A stretch of 64,000 nt of DNA from Lanius collurio (GCA_020086605.1 JACBWW010000003.1:59919147-59983146), one strand, 5' to 3'; positions 47,300 to 60,179 are shown, counted from the first letter of the stretch. Program-made: numbers and translations. Notes: generated from the sequence alone by a model not told the origin.

Positions 47300-47392
47300 A
47301 ATACACATTGATGAGATTATCCCACAGCTTTCTATTCTCTGGACTGAAGAGTCCAAGGTGTCTCAGCCTCTCCTCATATCACAGGTATAAGC
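47300..47392 (-). mobile_element. CR1 LINE internal fragment (minus)
   Basis: 'acattgatgagattatcccacagctttctattctctggactgaagagtccaaggtgtctcagcctctcctcatatcac' matches the complement of the CR1 segment encoding 'gagaggctgagaga...ggagaagagaaggc...cccat'. No tail. Confidence 0.7.
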
Positions 47393-48689
47393 AAAACTAA
47401 CAGGCTGCTGATTTATAGCTCTGTATCTCATCAGCAGAACCAAGGCTCCTGCACTTATGGACTGCTGCTGGGGATGCAAGAGCCATATCCTTCACAGACA
47501 TGGCTGAATTAAAATCAGTGTGGAGAACTTGGACACAGCCTAAGCATGAAGGATGGAGGAAGTCCTGTCAGAAATTCCAGTACAAGGTGTGAAGCCCAGT
47601 CAGTCTGTTATTAGTTGCAGCTCAGTCTCCAAGCTATGCAGTCAACAAGATTCTCATGTTTCAATTGCACAGCAATGACAGTGAAGTATTTGAACCTTAA
47701 CTAAAGAAGAGATATTGTGCCTCCCATCTGCATGCTTGACACATTGGGCTGACCTCTCTTTTCTCCTCTCTCTACAAAAACACCTCATGTGTATGCTCCC
47801 ATGCTGTGAATGCTCTCCCTTCAAATCAGTTTTCAAATGCTGTGACTCTGAACACTAATGTTTTAGACAAACTTGTAGCAACTGAGACAGGGCTGAAAGC
47901 TGAAAACACTGTGCAGCAGCAGAGTTGAGTAACTAATCAATACATGAGTTGTCAGCTTTTCAGATCAAGGGATTAACTAACTTATTTTGCAGTAAATGAA
48001 ATTAGTTTGGGAGGAGAAAAATAAAAGCTGCTAACAAGAAGGTGTCTGAGGGTTTTTTTTAAAGAAAAAAAAAAGTAATTATGGAAAGAACTCAAACACA
48101 AAAAGCATTTAATCTACTCACACTATGAGTTGTGCTTTTTCTAACGAGTCCTGAGGAATTATGATGTCAAATTTGCAACTGAAGGGTGCTCACCAGGGCT
48201 TGATGATGGGGAAAAACATGACGTTAGGACTCCACACATATCTCTACAGCCACAAATATTGTCTGACCTCACTACAAACAGAAGAAATTTGAAAACTGCT
48301 ATATCACATGGTCATTGTAAGGAATACTTGATTTTTAAAAAAAAAAAAAAGGAAAAATGAAGGCCATTCATAAACTTTATTCTTTTCTCTCTCAGATCAA
48401 GGAGTGAATTTTTATATACCAAAACCTGCTCATACTGCCTTTGTAATTTCCCATTTCCAAAGTCATACTAGAGAAGTCAAAAAGCATCAAAAGCCACCTC
48501 AGGCAGCAGTCAGATGCTCATTTCAAAACCATGGTCCCTATCCTTGCAATCCTACTCACAAAGGTCATCTTCTTAGTCAGGGCCATTTTTTGCAGTTAAT
48601 ACTTTTTATGTGAACCCTGTCCCAGAGGAGCTCTGGTCTCTGTGTGTCTAAATGACTAAGTGGGAAGAGAAATGTGCTGTTATTACCCT
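47393..48689. other. No recognised gene or repeat
   Basis: AT-rich sequence with a T/A homopolymer pair at 48053-48073 (T8 then A10 after a short gap) and an A-run at 48336-48350. Confidence 0.5.
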
Positions 48690-48770
48690 GTGACTGCTCT
48701 GCTGTGTCCCTGAAAAAGTCACTGCCCTGCTTTGTGTTGCAGTGTCATCATCTGTAGAAATGAACTTCTC
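48690..48770 (+). mobile_element. Possible MIR-like SINE remnant
   Basis: 'gctgtgtccctgaaaaagtcactgccctgctttgtgttgcagtgtcatcatctgtagaaatgaac' follows the MIR core layout: TGTGYGACCTTGGRCAAGTCACT..., then ...CTCAGTTTCYTCATCTGTAAAATGRGG. Old and diverged. Confidence 0.45.
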
Positions 48771-51346
48771 TCATGTCCTGTTCTGCCCTCCACAAGGACT
48801 GGATACTGTTGTCATTGTAAGCTTTTGTACCTTGACTGAGGAACCTCTGGTGATACCCATAATGGATTGAGTAAAGGCAACCCCTGAAGCTTCCCAGGCA
48901 AGGAAAAACCTCCTGCTGGTGAACAAGAGAGTTGATTGAACACTCCAGACCTCATCTGCATGTCTAAAAAATGGTGATGTGAGACATTTTCATTGAAGTA
49001 CAATGAAGTTTTGAAGTTGAAGCAAATAGAACATCATCATTCATGACTGACAATGGATGGAAAAGAGGTCTGTACCCAGCTGTGTCTGGCATGAAGGTTC
49101 ATCCTAACCTTTGGTAAAGCCTGTGGTGCTGACCATGTCTGAGCAGCTGGGAAAGAGACTGTAGGCTACCTGTGGAAAATGCTTACACAAGGTTTTGTAG
49201 GCAACTAGTCCACTCTATAATGAGCTGAACTTCTGCAAGCCTTTCATAAAGGTGACTGATACAGAATGGTAATAGAAGTGAGCCAGATTTGGCCTTAAAT
49301 TACTCTATGAACTGATTTGTTGTATGCTCTTGGAAGAGCAGATCTAGCCAAGCACTGGTTGAAAGCTTAAAATACTATTTGAATAGTCTGGTAAGAATCC
49401 CTAGATTTTTTTTTTTTACCTGATAAATGCACCACTTAAAACTACAATAAATGGTATTTCCTCTTATTTGAACAAATCACTAGCAGAAATACGAGTTCTA
49501 TAGACTGCTTAGTCCTAACATATTGAATAAAAATCAAATCTGAGCAAGGCAACATTTACACCACTTTTATTAAAAAGAGAGGGGGTTGACACTACACACA
49601 TCAGAAGCATCCCAGAATATTCTAGAGAGTCTGCAGTTTATTTTCAGGCTTATCAAGGTAATGGATGGAGATTAAATCATGATTTTGTCAGGCAGAGACA
49701 ACCTCAAGCAAATCTCTGCATCTCAGTTGATGGCATAGCCTGGGGAACACTGTTTGCAAGCGTAAAAGGCAAAAGACCCATCACAGGAGCACAGCATATG
49801 ATATTAAACTTTCTGTAAAAGGCCATCCTCAAACTAGGCCCATTATCTCTGACATACAATCCCCACACAAGTGAAATATTTCTTGCTAAGGGTTTATGGC
49901 ATTTCCCCAGGCAAAGTTGCATGCAGAGCACAGAGGCTTTGCTTGCTGAGCACAGCTTGGCAGCCTTTGTCAGCCAGTTTGACTAAGACCAGGAAAAAAG
50001 CCTGTGCACACAGTCTCGCTGGCAGGAGCTGAGTGTTAACGCACAGGGATACAGACCTGCTGAAAAAAACCACATACCCTGGGCTTTACAACACTTCACA
50101 GCTTTGGAGTGTGTGTGGTGTAAAGGATAATGAGTTACTGTGCTGCCCCAAGGGCACAGAGGGACCATTTCTCTAGAAAATGTGTCTCTTTATGGATCAG
50201 AAAGGCACAACCACCTTAGAGAGAGGCTGCAATATCCTGTATAATGAGATGTCCCCTGACATTATCCTGCATCATATCCCTATAGCTAGGGGGCTTCTCC
50301 TGGTGCAGAGACAGGAGACAGAGGAACTGGAGTGTTCATTTCCTCAGAGTTTGTGTCTGGAGAAGCTTCATTTTCTAACAAGAAAGAACTTGCAGGACCA
50401 AAGACCTGTGGCTTTAGGTAAGGTAAATGCACACACTAAAAAGAAGAGACCCCAAAGGCTCTTCTGCAGGACAAAAACCAATGTGAGAAAAAAATAATGA
50501 CTTGTCCATGGAGCTGAATCAAGTGTTCTGCTTCTGCCTCAGCAGCTTATTTCTGCCTGACTTCTGACCTCTTGGCTACTACTGACCCCTTCGATGGTCC
50601 TTAAAACAATTTTGGCTGAAAGTTATGACTATAACATATAAGAATTAATATTAAGCAAGTCTTGACAATTTACTGTGTTGTTTGTAGTTCATTCTTCTCC
50701 TGGAGAAAGCAATTTAATCCTTCCTTTTACCCTTTCTGAATAAGAAAAGGCAGGGATCTCACATTTGTTTCTAATTACAATGCACTTTACTGTGCAGCCC
50801 CAGCAAGGGGAAAAGCTTTTTGAAGTCTACGGCATCGAGAGAGAATTGATCGCTAATTAAATTTGTCTCTGGGAAGTTAACTATAGCTAAAATGTACTGA
50901 GTAAAAACAAACAGATCATTGTTTTGCTAGTGGCACATGTTAAATAAAACCTGCATAAATCAGATGCTTTGAAAGAGCCTAGTAAAGCCAAGTGGTAGAA
51001 GCCTTATTTGAGGAGAGCACTGGCTGCAGTGTTAGGGCAGCATCTCTGTGTGGGGGTTGTGATGATCAGCTTTGATAAAGGACTTACCACTCTGTCCTCC
51101 TTGTGTGGGAAAGGCCAGTTATGGTGTCTCTATAGGTCCACAGAGCCAAACATACCTACTTGGATAGAACCTGCCCTTTTGGCTCTTTTTGGGTTCCACT
51201 GTAGGTCTGGGGCTGGGTTTTCAGGGTGTTGTGGGAGCTGGGACTGGAACTGACAAGGAAACACAAGGTACACTGTAACTTCAGCAAAACACCAATACAA
51301 GATGTCCCAAACATGACCCCAAAGGTAAATCAAGATCCAGTGGAAT
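48771..51346. other. No recognised gene or repeat
   Basis: AT-rich to mixed sequence. A 105-codon plus frame at 50180-50497 has no recognisable domain. Confidence 0.5.
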
Positions 51347-51636
51347 ACAGCTGTGATAAGTGGGATTCATTCAGCTGGGACCTTGACAGGCTGGAGAGTT
51401 GGATGTGGGGAAATCTAATGGTGTTCAACAAGGGCAAGTGTCAGGTCCTGCACCTGAGGAAGAATAACCCACAACACCAGCACAGGTTGGGGTCTGACCT
51501 GCTGGAGAGGAGCTCTGCAGGGAAGGATCTGGGAGTCTTGGTGGGTGACAAGTTGTCAGTGCCCTTGTGGCCAGGAGAGCCGATGGTATCCAGAGGTACA
51601 TGGGGAAGAGTGTGGCCAGCAGGTAGAGGAAGCTGA
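51347..51636 (+). pseudogene. CR1 reverse transcriptase C-terminal remnant
   Basis: In an open frame that starts upstream at 51226, the CR1-like part reads WDLDRLESW, then FNKGKCQVLHLR, NNPQHQHRLGSDLLE and GKDLGVLVGDKL. This is the CR1 ORF2 region downstream of the polymerase active site. The frame diverges after a shift in the next segment (the expected 'qqcalvakka' region is broken). It is not functional. Confidence 0.85.
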
Positions 51637-51705
51637 TCCTCCCCCTCACTCAGCCCTAATGAAGCCATTTCTGGAGTGCTGTGTCCAGTTCTGGGCTCCT
51701 CAGTG
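51347..51705 (+). mobile_element. CR1 LINE internal fragment (plus), lacking its 3' end
   Basis: Begins in the reverse transcriptase C-terminal region and continues into 'gaagccatttctggagtgctgtgtccagttctgggctcctcag', where CR1 similarity stops at about 51705. Most avian CR1 copies keep the 3' tail, so loss of the 3' end points to a later deletion or rearrangement. Confidence 0.85.
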
Positions 51706-51829
51706 CAATGGATGTGATTTTTTCAGTTTTATCTACTTTACGAAAGTGCCTGTTTTTTGCCAGCTGTGTATTTGATTTACCTCTGCCTGTTAGTACAGCA
51801 GCAGATGGCACAGGCAGGTATGTGTGAGG

Positions 51830-52003
51830 ATGTACAGATGGCTCACTCTCCTGCAGTGCCTCTGACAAGATAAAGACACGAGGAGCTGCAGGATGCTGCA
51901 GGTTACAAAGGGAAGCAGAGTGTATGCAGATGGCCTGCACTGACCCATGGTGCCACTAACAAGACAGCAAGATGAGAAACGGCAGGACATTACAGGTAAC
52001 AGG
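51830..52003. repeat. Diverged tandem duplication, offset about 92 bp
   Basis: 'tgtacagatggctcactctcctgcagtgcctctgacaagataaagac...gctgcaggttac' recurs as 'tgtatgcagatggcctgcactgacccatggtgccactaacaagacagcaag...attacaggtaac'. The copies are clearly similar but gapped. Confidence 0.55.
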
Positions 52004-53928
52004 ATAGGCAATAGCTTGATAAAATCACTGTCAAAGCCAGAAGTATCAGGGAAACTATAGCATAACTCAAACAAGGCTGTTAATCCAGCAAAACAAGTGC
52101 TGATGGGGAAATGGTACCCAGGAACGAGCTGTTTATTTGCAAGGCGGTGAGGCTGGTAAAGGGGAAGCTCTTACATGGTAAAAAGGGAATATTGTGAGCC
52201 AGATCGTGTGTTTGCAACTTCCTGGGAAGCAGCACTGAGCCTGACCAGCACAGCTTGAAGCAAGACTGTAAACATGTTGTTGTTCCAACTGTGATTGCAT
52301 CTGACCCTCTTGTGCACTCAGGAGGGATCTGGATGCTTTTCCCATTGCTGAAAGGGAGCACTCAGAGGAGGTGGCTGAACCTCTTGACTTCCAAATCATG
52401 TTTGAGTCAGTGTTGACAATCCTATAAAGAAAATTTTGCTGTTGTGAATTTTGAGAGTGATTTTTCTGTTCTGTGGATCCAATCTGGTTTTGAATCCAGA
52501 AATTGATTTTCCTTGATTCAAAGAAACCCAAGCCTGATTCAAAGAAACCTAATTTCAGTTCCTGATGATATTATTATTTATAACTACAAATTCCCAGAGG
52601 CGGTGGCATAGCATAAACAAGAAAGCTAGCACCTTGGAGAGTAGGTTTAGGAACAGAAATATAAATTAATGGTAAGAAAGTCATCAGAATCGTTTTATTC
52701 AGGAAAATCTCCAGAATCTATATCTGAGTTTGTCCTCAGAGGTCACCTTGAGAGTACTGTTGAAATCGGACTTGTAGGCCAATCTTGGACTTACAAGAAG
52801 GAGTTTAGGAGATTACAAAGAGGTTTTGCAGGTCTAGAGTTTATTGCACCAAGAAGTTTGCTGATAGGAACATAGTTCAGTAGAGGAGACTTATGACCAG
52901 GGACAATGATTCCTAACGAGCAGCAGTAGGGTCAGGACTGACTTTGGCCAGCTTCTTGTTCTGGGTGTGGAGGGTGGGCTTCAGTGCAATCTTGTTGTGA
53001 GGGAGGCTCAAGAGAGGACACAGTGAGAGACTGTGTCCCAGTAAACTGTATCCCAGTAAAGGATAACCCAGGCAGTATCTAAAGGGTGGGCCATGGAAAA
53101 CTTTTCATGAGTATTCCAGCTGCCCTGAAATTCCCTCTGTGTTAGAGGTATGTGGATGTGCTAGAGTATAAATACAAATGCACATTTACCTCAGTATTTA
53201 CTGCCTTTATTTGCTGCAGAGTTCCGTGCTCAAGAGTCAAATGATTCTGCAGGTAGTGATTATTGACTTTGTGCTTGCAAAATGCAGTTTTTGTTCAAAA
53301 AGCAAATTGACTTAACAGAAAATTCTTATTCTGCCCCACCTCCTGTTTTCAGTGTCAATTTATGGATCTCTATGACCATGCTGCTCTCTTGGCTAAACAG
53401 ACTGATTTCAGGATGTGGCACTGGTGACATACAGTCTCACACTGCACTGAGGGGGCTAAGTAAGGCAGCAAATATCCTTGTGCTCCTCATGTAGTGCTAG
53501 GGCCTTCTAGGCAATAATTCAATGCTTCTTAAAAGACAAGGCACTAAGAAGATTATAAGAATTACCATATAGTGTCTTTGTTGCAGACAAAACAGTAATA
53601 ACTCAGACAATTAATTTAATTACTTGCAAATTAATAACAATTTCTAATCACTCATTCATGTACGGAGTCAAAAAAAGACCAGTATAAAAAAACCAAACAA
53701 ACCAACACTTCAGCAAACACCATTTCTCCTCTTTCTCCAATCTCATTTTAAGACCAAACCACCATACTCTTCCCATTCCCAGTCTCAACACACCTTATTT
53801 TTATCACAAGTTACACTGGGTCTGTCCCAATCCCTTTGGTGAGACAAAGGGGCACAGGATGTTGGGGTCTTGTCCATCAGGGATTCTGTCTGTCTTTATG
53901 TCCTTATTCAATTCTTTTTACCACCCTT

Positions 53929-54021
53929 TGCTTCCTACTGGTTTCTTTCTGCCAAACTTTGCTTCCTACTGGTTTTACCACACTGGTCCCTGCATCTTAC
54001 TGATTTTTCACTGGTGTACTT
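53929..54021. repeat. 31-bp imperfect tandem repeat, 3 units
   Basis: Units start at 53929, 53960 and 53991 with tgcttcctactggttt, tgcttcctactggttt and tgcatcttactgattt. The first 16-18 bases are the most conserved. A weaker copy may precede them at 53898. Confidence 0.75.
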
Positions 54022-54491
54022 TGTGTCACTGCACTGGGAAGAGTAATGCACAGGATGTGTTTCCTCAGGAGTGACTTTGCCTCTTTGCCCTGGCAAGGAC
54101 CCCTCTGAGGAAGAGCTGCCTGCCTGTGATGGCACAGGTGGGACAGACCTTTCAGTTCTGAAATAAAAGCATCACTGGGAAGACCATCGACCTCTGCCTC
54201 AGGCCACGTTAAGCAGGATTCCTCATCCTGGCACTTGAGTTTCCCACTAGAAGGAGCTAGCCTTCCCTAGCTGGGCTTTGTTGGGCTGAGGACTACCTAA
54301 ATATGCATCAGCTGTTACACTGGGCATCCTGGTGACTGTCACCCTCCGTGGAGTTCCCAACTTTCTGTCCAAATGCCTTTTGATGTTGATGCAGAAAAAC
54401 AAATCTGTATTATTTACTATGTGAATGGAGACTGAAAAAGAAAGTGCACAAGGCAGAGACACAGAATTTTTGTATCTTACAGAAGGTTATC

Positions 54492-54590
54492 TGGCATTAG
54501 TGGAAGGGGTCCCTGCCCATGGCAGGGCACTGGAAATAGATGATCTTTAAGGTCTCTTCCAACCCAAAACACTATATGATACTATGATTG
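54492..54590 (+). mobile_element. CR1 LINE 3' terminal fragment (plus)
   Basis: 'tagtggaaggggtccctgcccatggcagggcactggaaatagatgatctttaaggtctcttccaacccaaaacactatatgatactatgattg' is the last 100 bases of a CR1, with the typical tail. Confidence 0.93.
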
Positions 54591-54960
54591 CACAAGAAAT
54601 ATGAAGTCATTCCCCTTCTATGTGCAGTCATGACTGGGCTTTTCTGTCACTGGTAATTTTAACATCAGAGAATTGCATCTGTGTCCCACTTTAAAGATCT
54701 TCTAAAGCCAATGGAAAATAAATAAAGGAAGGAAAAGGAAATGTAAGTAAAAGAAAAGAGTGATTAGCAATTTAAAAAAGGAATATTTGGGTACCATCAT
54801 GGTCCTGCAAGCACTTTCTGGTAACTTTTCACTCAAACACTGTGTTCAGAATAAAGGTTTTCCTAACCACATATGTCTATGCCCAAAAACAGAACTGGCC
54901 TTGGATGTAGGGACTAGATTTATGACATCAAAGTGAGCCATTCAGGAATTCTGCTTTTTA
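54591..54960. other. No recognised gene or repeat
   Basis: Short AT-rich spacer before the CTTT/CTTC microsatellite. Confidence 0.5.
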
Positions 54961-55076
54961 GATTCTTTCTTTCTTTCCTTCTTTCTTTCCTTCTTTCTTT
55001 CCTTCTTTCTTTCCTTCTTTCTTTTCCTTCCTTCCTTCCTTCCTTCCTTCCTTCCTTCCTTCCTTCCTTCCTTCCT
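54961..55076. repeat. (CTTTCTTTCCTT)n and (CTTC)n pyrimidine microsatellite
   Basis: A compound homopyrimidine array: about five ctttctttcctt-type 12-mers, then about 13 cttc tetramers. It ends at an undetermined base (N at 55077). The mirror-symmetric homopyrimidine tract could adopt triplex (H-DNA) structure. Its length in the assembly is probably not reliable. Confidence 0.97.
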
Positions 55077-58000
55077 NGGGTTTTAATGGAAAATGCTAGC
55101 TATCATTTGAAGTTAGTTTCAACTGAAGTTAGAAATTTAGTCCCAATTTCTTCTGATATAAATTCATTTGTCTAATTTATACTGTCTAATCAATATTTTG
55201 TTACAGGGAATTACAAATGCAAGGGTTTTTTCTCCTTTCTATGTAGGTCTGTCTGAGTAAATGATGCTTTACCACACGTGAGCAAAGCAAGTTCTCCTGA
55301 ATGTTAAAATACTTAAAAATATAGATGAGGCTGAAAATGAGAACATAAAGAGCAGTGAATATGAGTTTCAAATTAAAATCTGTCGGAGACTGATAGAAGA
55401 GGCAAATGAATCCATGATAATATGGTTAAAGAAAATAGCAAGATATTACAAAAGCCCATCCTGAGAAAAATGAATGGACGGAAATTAGAATTGTAAATTA
55501 ATTACAGATGAAACTACACATATCAAAGAAGTATCCATGATCCAAAGTAGTAAGGGTGGAGTAGAAAGCTTCTCCTCAATACTAAAAAGGCACAGTAATG
55601 AAACAAAGTATAAGATTTTAATATTAATAAAACAAAGTATAGGCTCTTCAAATTAAACATTTTCTAAAAATGGGACTCAGGTAACCTGCTCTCAAAATGT
55701 TTTCAAAGAATTAGTTAATCGACTTCATAACTGAGTTTATCTGAACACATTTTTAGAAACAGGAAATTTCCCATATTCTGGAGGATTATCTGTATAGTAT
55801 CAGTATTTCAGAGAGCCAGAGATCAGGCAGTCAGAGGTAAATCCCTACTGAAATTATGTCAGAAGTAATAAACTAAGCTATTGTTTTCTTCTCCATCTTT
55901 ATTGATAGTATTCATCTCACTTACCATCACTTCTTGTAAAACAGGCTTGATCAAACAAACCTCATCCCCCTTTTTTTCTTATTTAAAAATAAATTTTTGG
56001 TATGACTCATAAAGGTGGCTGGTGTGAATAGATTTCTCTGTACCATTTGGAGGAGTACCACACAGTGTTTTATCAAAACTAATTTGATAATGGAAGAGGG
56101 CCATACTAGGTATTAAACACAGAGCACAGGAAGTTAAAAATCCAGGTTTTGAAAGGAAATTATTCAGGATATTCCTCTCTGGGTACGCCAGGAGTTAATC
56201 AATGGCCCAGTGTTATTTTACAAGGGCTGTAGGGAAGAGGAAAAGAAGTGATGGTAGGGATCAACCAATGAAATTTGCCTGCAAAATTTGCGGCTAAGAA
56301 AAGATTTGTGAAGTAGCAAATTATAAGAGAACATGATACTACTACTGTCTGACTTGGAGTGCTTAAAGAAATGACTGAAAAGCCACAAAACAAGTTTTAT
56401 CACAGACTGTGGTCCTGCACATTTTATACATTTTGCTAAGAAGATGGTGGTTTCATGGGAAAATTCACTGCAGCCTGAATAATTTACAATTAATTACACT
56501 GTTAAAGATGGTCATTTGGATCACTGGTAGGCACATGTGAAGGGTGGCTTATTCCTGTCTCGCAGTCAGAGGTGCTTAATTAAAGACAAATCAACTATTT
56601 TCTGTAGAAATCCCTCTCTCTCCTCTGACTGGAGAGAGCACAGCATGATCTGCGTAGACGAGACACTAATGGCTAATATTAGGAGAAATTCATCCCACCA
56701 ATTTCCTTAGCAAATAGAGAGTTAGAGGTTAGTTATAAAGCTAAGGATGGCATGAAACTGCTTAAGCATTGACACTGGCATTGCCTAATCATCTTCCTCA
56801 GACTTGAGGTAAATGGATCCCCAAAAGTCTCATATTGTACGAGAAATCAAACCAAGGACTAAAATGATTGATTAAACTTTTGTAGATCTAATCTGCAGGA
56901 AATTGTTGGAGCCAGGGCCACAGCACAGGAAAAGCAGAGCCCCTGTACACCTCCTCAGTGGATGTTTTTAGAAGGTTTCTGTGTCCACTCTCTTAGTATT
57001 AGATTCCTACATTATTCTGTGCTACATTTTTTTATTCCTATCCATTTTTACATGGAAAATTTGCCTTATCATTTACTCATTCCTCTCAACCACTGCAGAG
57101 GATCCTGTCTCTCTTAGAGATCTGTATTTTTTGGTGTTGGCATTCATTTGAGTTAAGAAATAGAAAGTTTTACAAAGAGAGATTAATTATGTAAAGTCTG
57201 CAACTAAAAAGGAAAAATAATTGAACAGAATTATATTCAGTGGTTTTTTTGCATACCCTGTAAATTTAGAAATTAGCCATGGTGCTACTTTTAATTGTTT
57301 TTAGTACTATCCCACACCAATTTATCCTAGAGAAAAATCTGACCTTCTGAAACTGGAAAGTCTCTTTAAGATCCTATTGTCTCTCTGGGGAAAAAAACCA
57401 ACCCTTCTAACAATGCTTACTCTCACTGCTCAACAGTTTAGTACAATAATTCACAGATACAAAATTCCTCTCTTAGCAAGACCACCACTGAAGCCAACTG
57501 AACCAATGGTATTCAGGACAATAGCAGAATTTAATCATTATTTGAGTTGTTAAAGAAAGCAAATTTAAAAAATCCTCAATATATCTTACATAACGTAGGA
57601 TAAAGGTTATTTTCTAAACTGATTTTATAAGAACAATTTAAAAATTAAATCCTTTATTAAGCCAAACACACAAACCTAATTTCTTATTTTTGTCTGAATT
57701 ATCTTGACTTCCTCTTCCTAAAAGATTATTTGTAATCAAGTTATAGTGTTCATGACAAGACACTCATGTGGTCTTCGTGGCCCATTATTCTTTCAGTGAC
57801 ACTGAAAGAATTCAATTGAAATCAGTGGTATTGTGTTGAATTTATTATAATCTGGCCAAAAACCCTAGAATCTAAACTTTGTCATTCTGCAAAGACAACA
57901 GCAGGAATAACTTCACAGATTTCAGTTCATACCACAGATTTTATATCTTTCAGTTGCAGGACAGAAAGGCTTTTGTTAAGCAGAGATACACAGTCCTGAT

Positions 58001-58517
58001 GCTCACAACTTGAGTTTTGTTTGAAGGCTGTTGATTTGCCTCATTGTCTCTGGACAAGAAAATATGTCAAACTTTTCTATTATGAGAAGTAGCACTTTTC
58101 AAAAATAAGAGTTGAACACTTGGCACTTTTCCATCCTGATTTTTCTGCTCTGCATTAGCAATGGTCCAACAAGCATCTGCTCAAGGGGGACTGTGGCAAG
58201 ATTTGTACGTGTAAGTCAGTCTTTGTAGCTTTGCTTTTATTCAGTCAAGTTTCAAGACAGTCCATGGGGAGTAAAACTGCAGCACTCTGAGGGTAAATAA
58301 CAGCCAGCCAACTTTGTATTTGCCTGTGAAGATCCATTTCAATCCTTTGGGAGGATTTGTTTACCAAAAAAGTTATTCTCTTTTTTTCAACTATACCAGT
58401 TGGTCTAATAAAATAGATTATAGCTGCCTCTAATTCTTGCTTTGCCCATGTCCTTGGACCATCGTGGCTGTAACAGCCATGACACAAGCAGGATATAAAC
58501 TCCTTCCACTGGGGCTC
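55077..58517. other. No recognised gene or repeat
   Basis: Strongly AT-rich sequence of about 3.4 kb after the N. Frames are all very short. No LINE or LTR is recognised. Confidence 0.5.
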
Positions 58518-58774
58518 AGTGACAGAACAGGGGGCAGTGGGAACAAACACAGGATGTTCCAATGGGACAGCAGGAAATTGTTTTTCACTTGAAGGGTGAT
58601 AGAGCACTGGCACTGGCCCAGAGATCTTATAGAGTCTCCATCCTAGGAGATATTCCAAAACTGTCTGGACAGGGTACTGGGCAACTGGCTCCAGGCGTCC
58701 CTGTTTGGGCAGGGTGGTTGGATCAACGACCTCCAGATGTTTCTTCCAAATTCAACCATTCTGTGATTCTGTGG
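58518..58774 (+). mobile_element. CR1 LINE 3' terminal fragment (plus)
   Basis: 'gacagaacagggggcagtgggaacaaacacaggatgttcc', 'ggagatattccaaaactgtctggacagggtactgggcaactggctccagg', 'gggcagggtggttggatcaacgacctccagatgtttcttccaaattcaaccattctgtgattctgtgg'. A clear CR1 3' end with tail. Confidence 0.93.
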
Positions 58775-59289
58775 CAGGTAAATACTTAAAATTTTCCTTA
58801 AAAAGTCTCTGGCAGGAGAATTACATGCTTCAAGGAAAATGAGAATGGAGGAAAGTTATCAATGTGTCATGGTGTCATAACATGGTCTGAGTCCTCTTCC
58901 ATTCTCCCACTTTTAGCCAGTTTTGACAACTTAGCTTCATTCTCTTAACTAGAGAATGAATTTGCCTCTGGTTTGGATATTTCCTTACTGTAACTTGTAT
59001 TAAGAGTCACTATATTTTTTTACAACCAAAATTGTCATTGTAAGTCTTTTACCAGGAATATTAAGAAGCAAAGATACCAAGTCTCTCCTTTATACTGAAA
59101 TCCCCTAACACATTTTATTTTCCTCAAAACCTATATTCTAGTCTTCTTCAGTGAGTAACATCAGACACATAGCTCCAGACACCCAAAGTCTGGAGCACTA
59201 GCAAAATTCAGATAAACAAAAAAGAAAATTTGAATAATTTAAGGGGTTCCAAACACATGGTTTCTAATGGAAAGTTCGGGGATGTTTGG
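58775..59289. other. No recognised gene or repeat
   Basis: AT-rich spacer between two CR1 fragments. Confidence 0.5.
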
Positions 59290-59682
59290 TTTTGGACTGG
59301 ATTCATTCTTCAGAAGGGAAGGCTCTGGGAAAACCTTGTAGCAAAGTTCCAGTGCCTAAAGAGGCTACAAGAGAGCTGGGAGGGGCTTGTTCTACAAGGA
59401 CATGTACTCATGGGCTGAGGGTGAATGGCTTTAAATTGAAAGAGGGTAGATTTAGGTCAGATAGAAGGAAGAAATTCTTTACTATGGGAGTGGTGGGACA
59501 CTGAAACAAATTGCCCAGAGTAGCTGTGGATGCCCCATCCCTGGAGGTGTTCAAGGCCAGATTGGATGGCGTTTTGAGCAACCTGGTTTAGAGAAAGGTG
59601 TCCCTGTTCATGGCAGGGGTTTGGAACTGCACAATTTTTAAGGTCCCTTCCAACCTAGACCACTCCTTGACTCTATGATCCT
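59290..59682 (+). mobile_element. CR1 LINE 3' fragment (plus)
   Basis: 'gggaaggctctgggaaaaccttgtagcaaagttccagtgcctaaagaggctacaagagagctgggaggggc', 'gaatggctttaaattgaaagagggtagatttaggtcagatagaaggaagaaattc', 'ggaggtgttcaaggccagattggatggcgttttgagcaacctgg', ending in 'ggtcccttccaacctagaccactccttgactctatgatcct'. Same subfamily as the copy at 18.8-19.6 kb. Confidence 0.95.
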
Positions 59683-60179
59683 ACTATTTGGTTCATCTTT
59701 GTGTTTAACCAAATATGAGAAAAGTCTGTATGCCAATGTGCTTCCATCCCATGAGATAAAACAGTTTCACACACAGCTTTGACATTATTACAGCCTCCTT
59801 GTCAGCATAGTCCCCAGTGGGGTTTTGCTGCACATCAACAAGGACTCTCACAGACAGTGTTATGTTTCAGAGACCCATCCCAAACAGAAACACTGACAAG
59901 AGTTTGTTCCCTGGATTCTAAATGCCCCTCTAATCCTACTACATAGGCTACACCCCTATTTTAACTGACTGCACAGATGCAGTTTACAATAACAGGAGCC
60001 TGTAAAAAGCACAGGTGGTGTTGGCTCTTCTCACACAAACAATGGGTGTGATGGCTTGGCACTACTAATGCCTATCCCAAAACTCTCACTGCCTGAAGCA
60101 AAGAATTTCACCTGTAGTGTTTATCCAAACTTTTTGTGTGTGGCTCAGCTGGTTAGAGATCTCAAGGGTACATATTTCC
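59683..60179. other. No recognised gene or repeat
   Basis: AT-rich sequence. Nothing recognised. Confidence 0.5.

Larger units (their letters stand above)
51706..54491. other. No recognised gene; two small local duplications
   Basis: Contains an approximately 92-bp diverged duplication (51830-52003) and a 31-bp triplicate (53929-54021), listed separately. A 132-codon minus frame at 52133-52531 lacks motifs. Confidence 0.5.
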
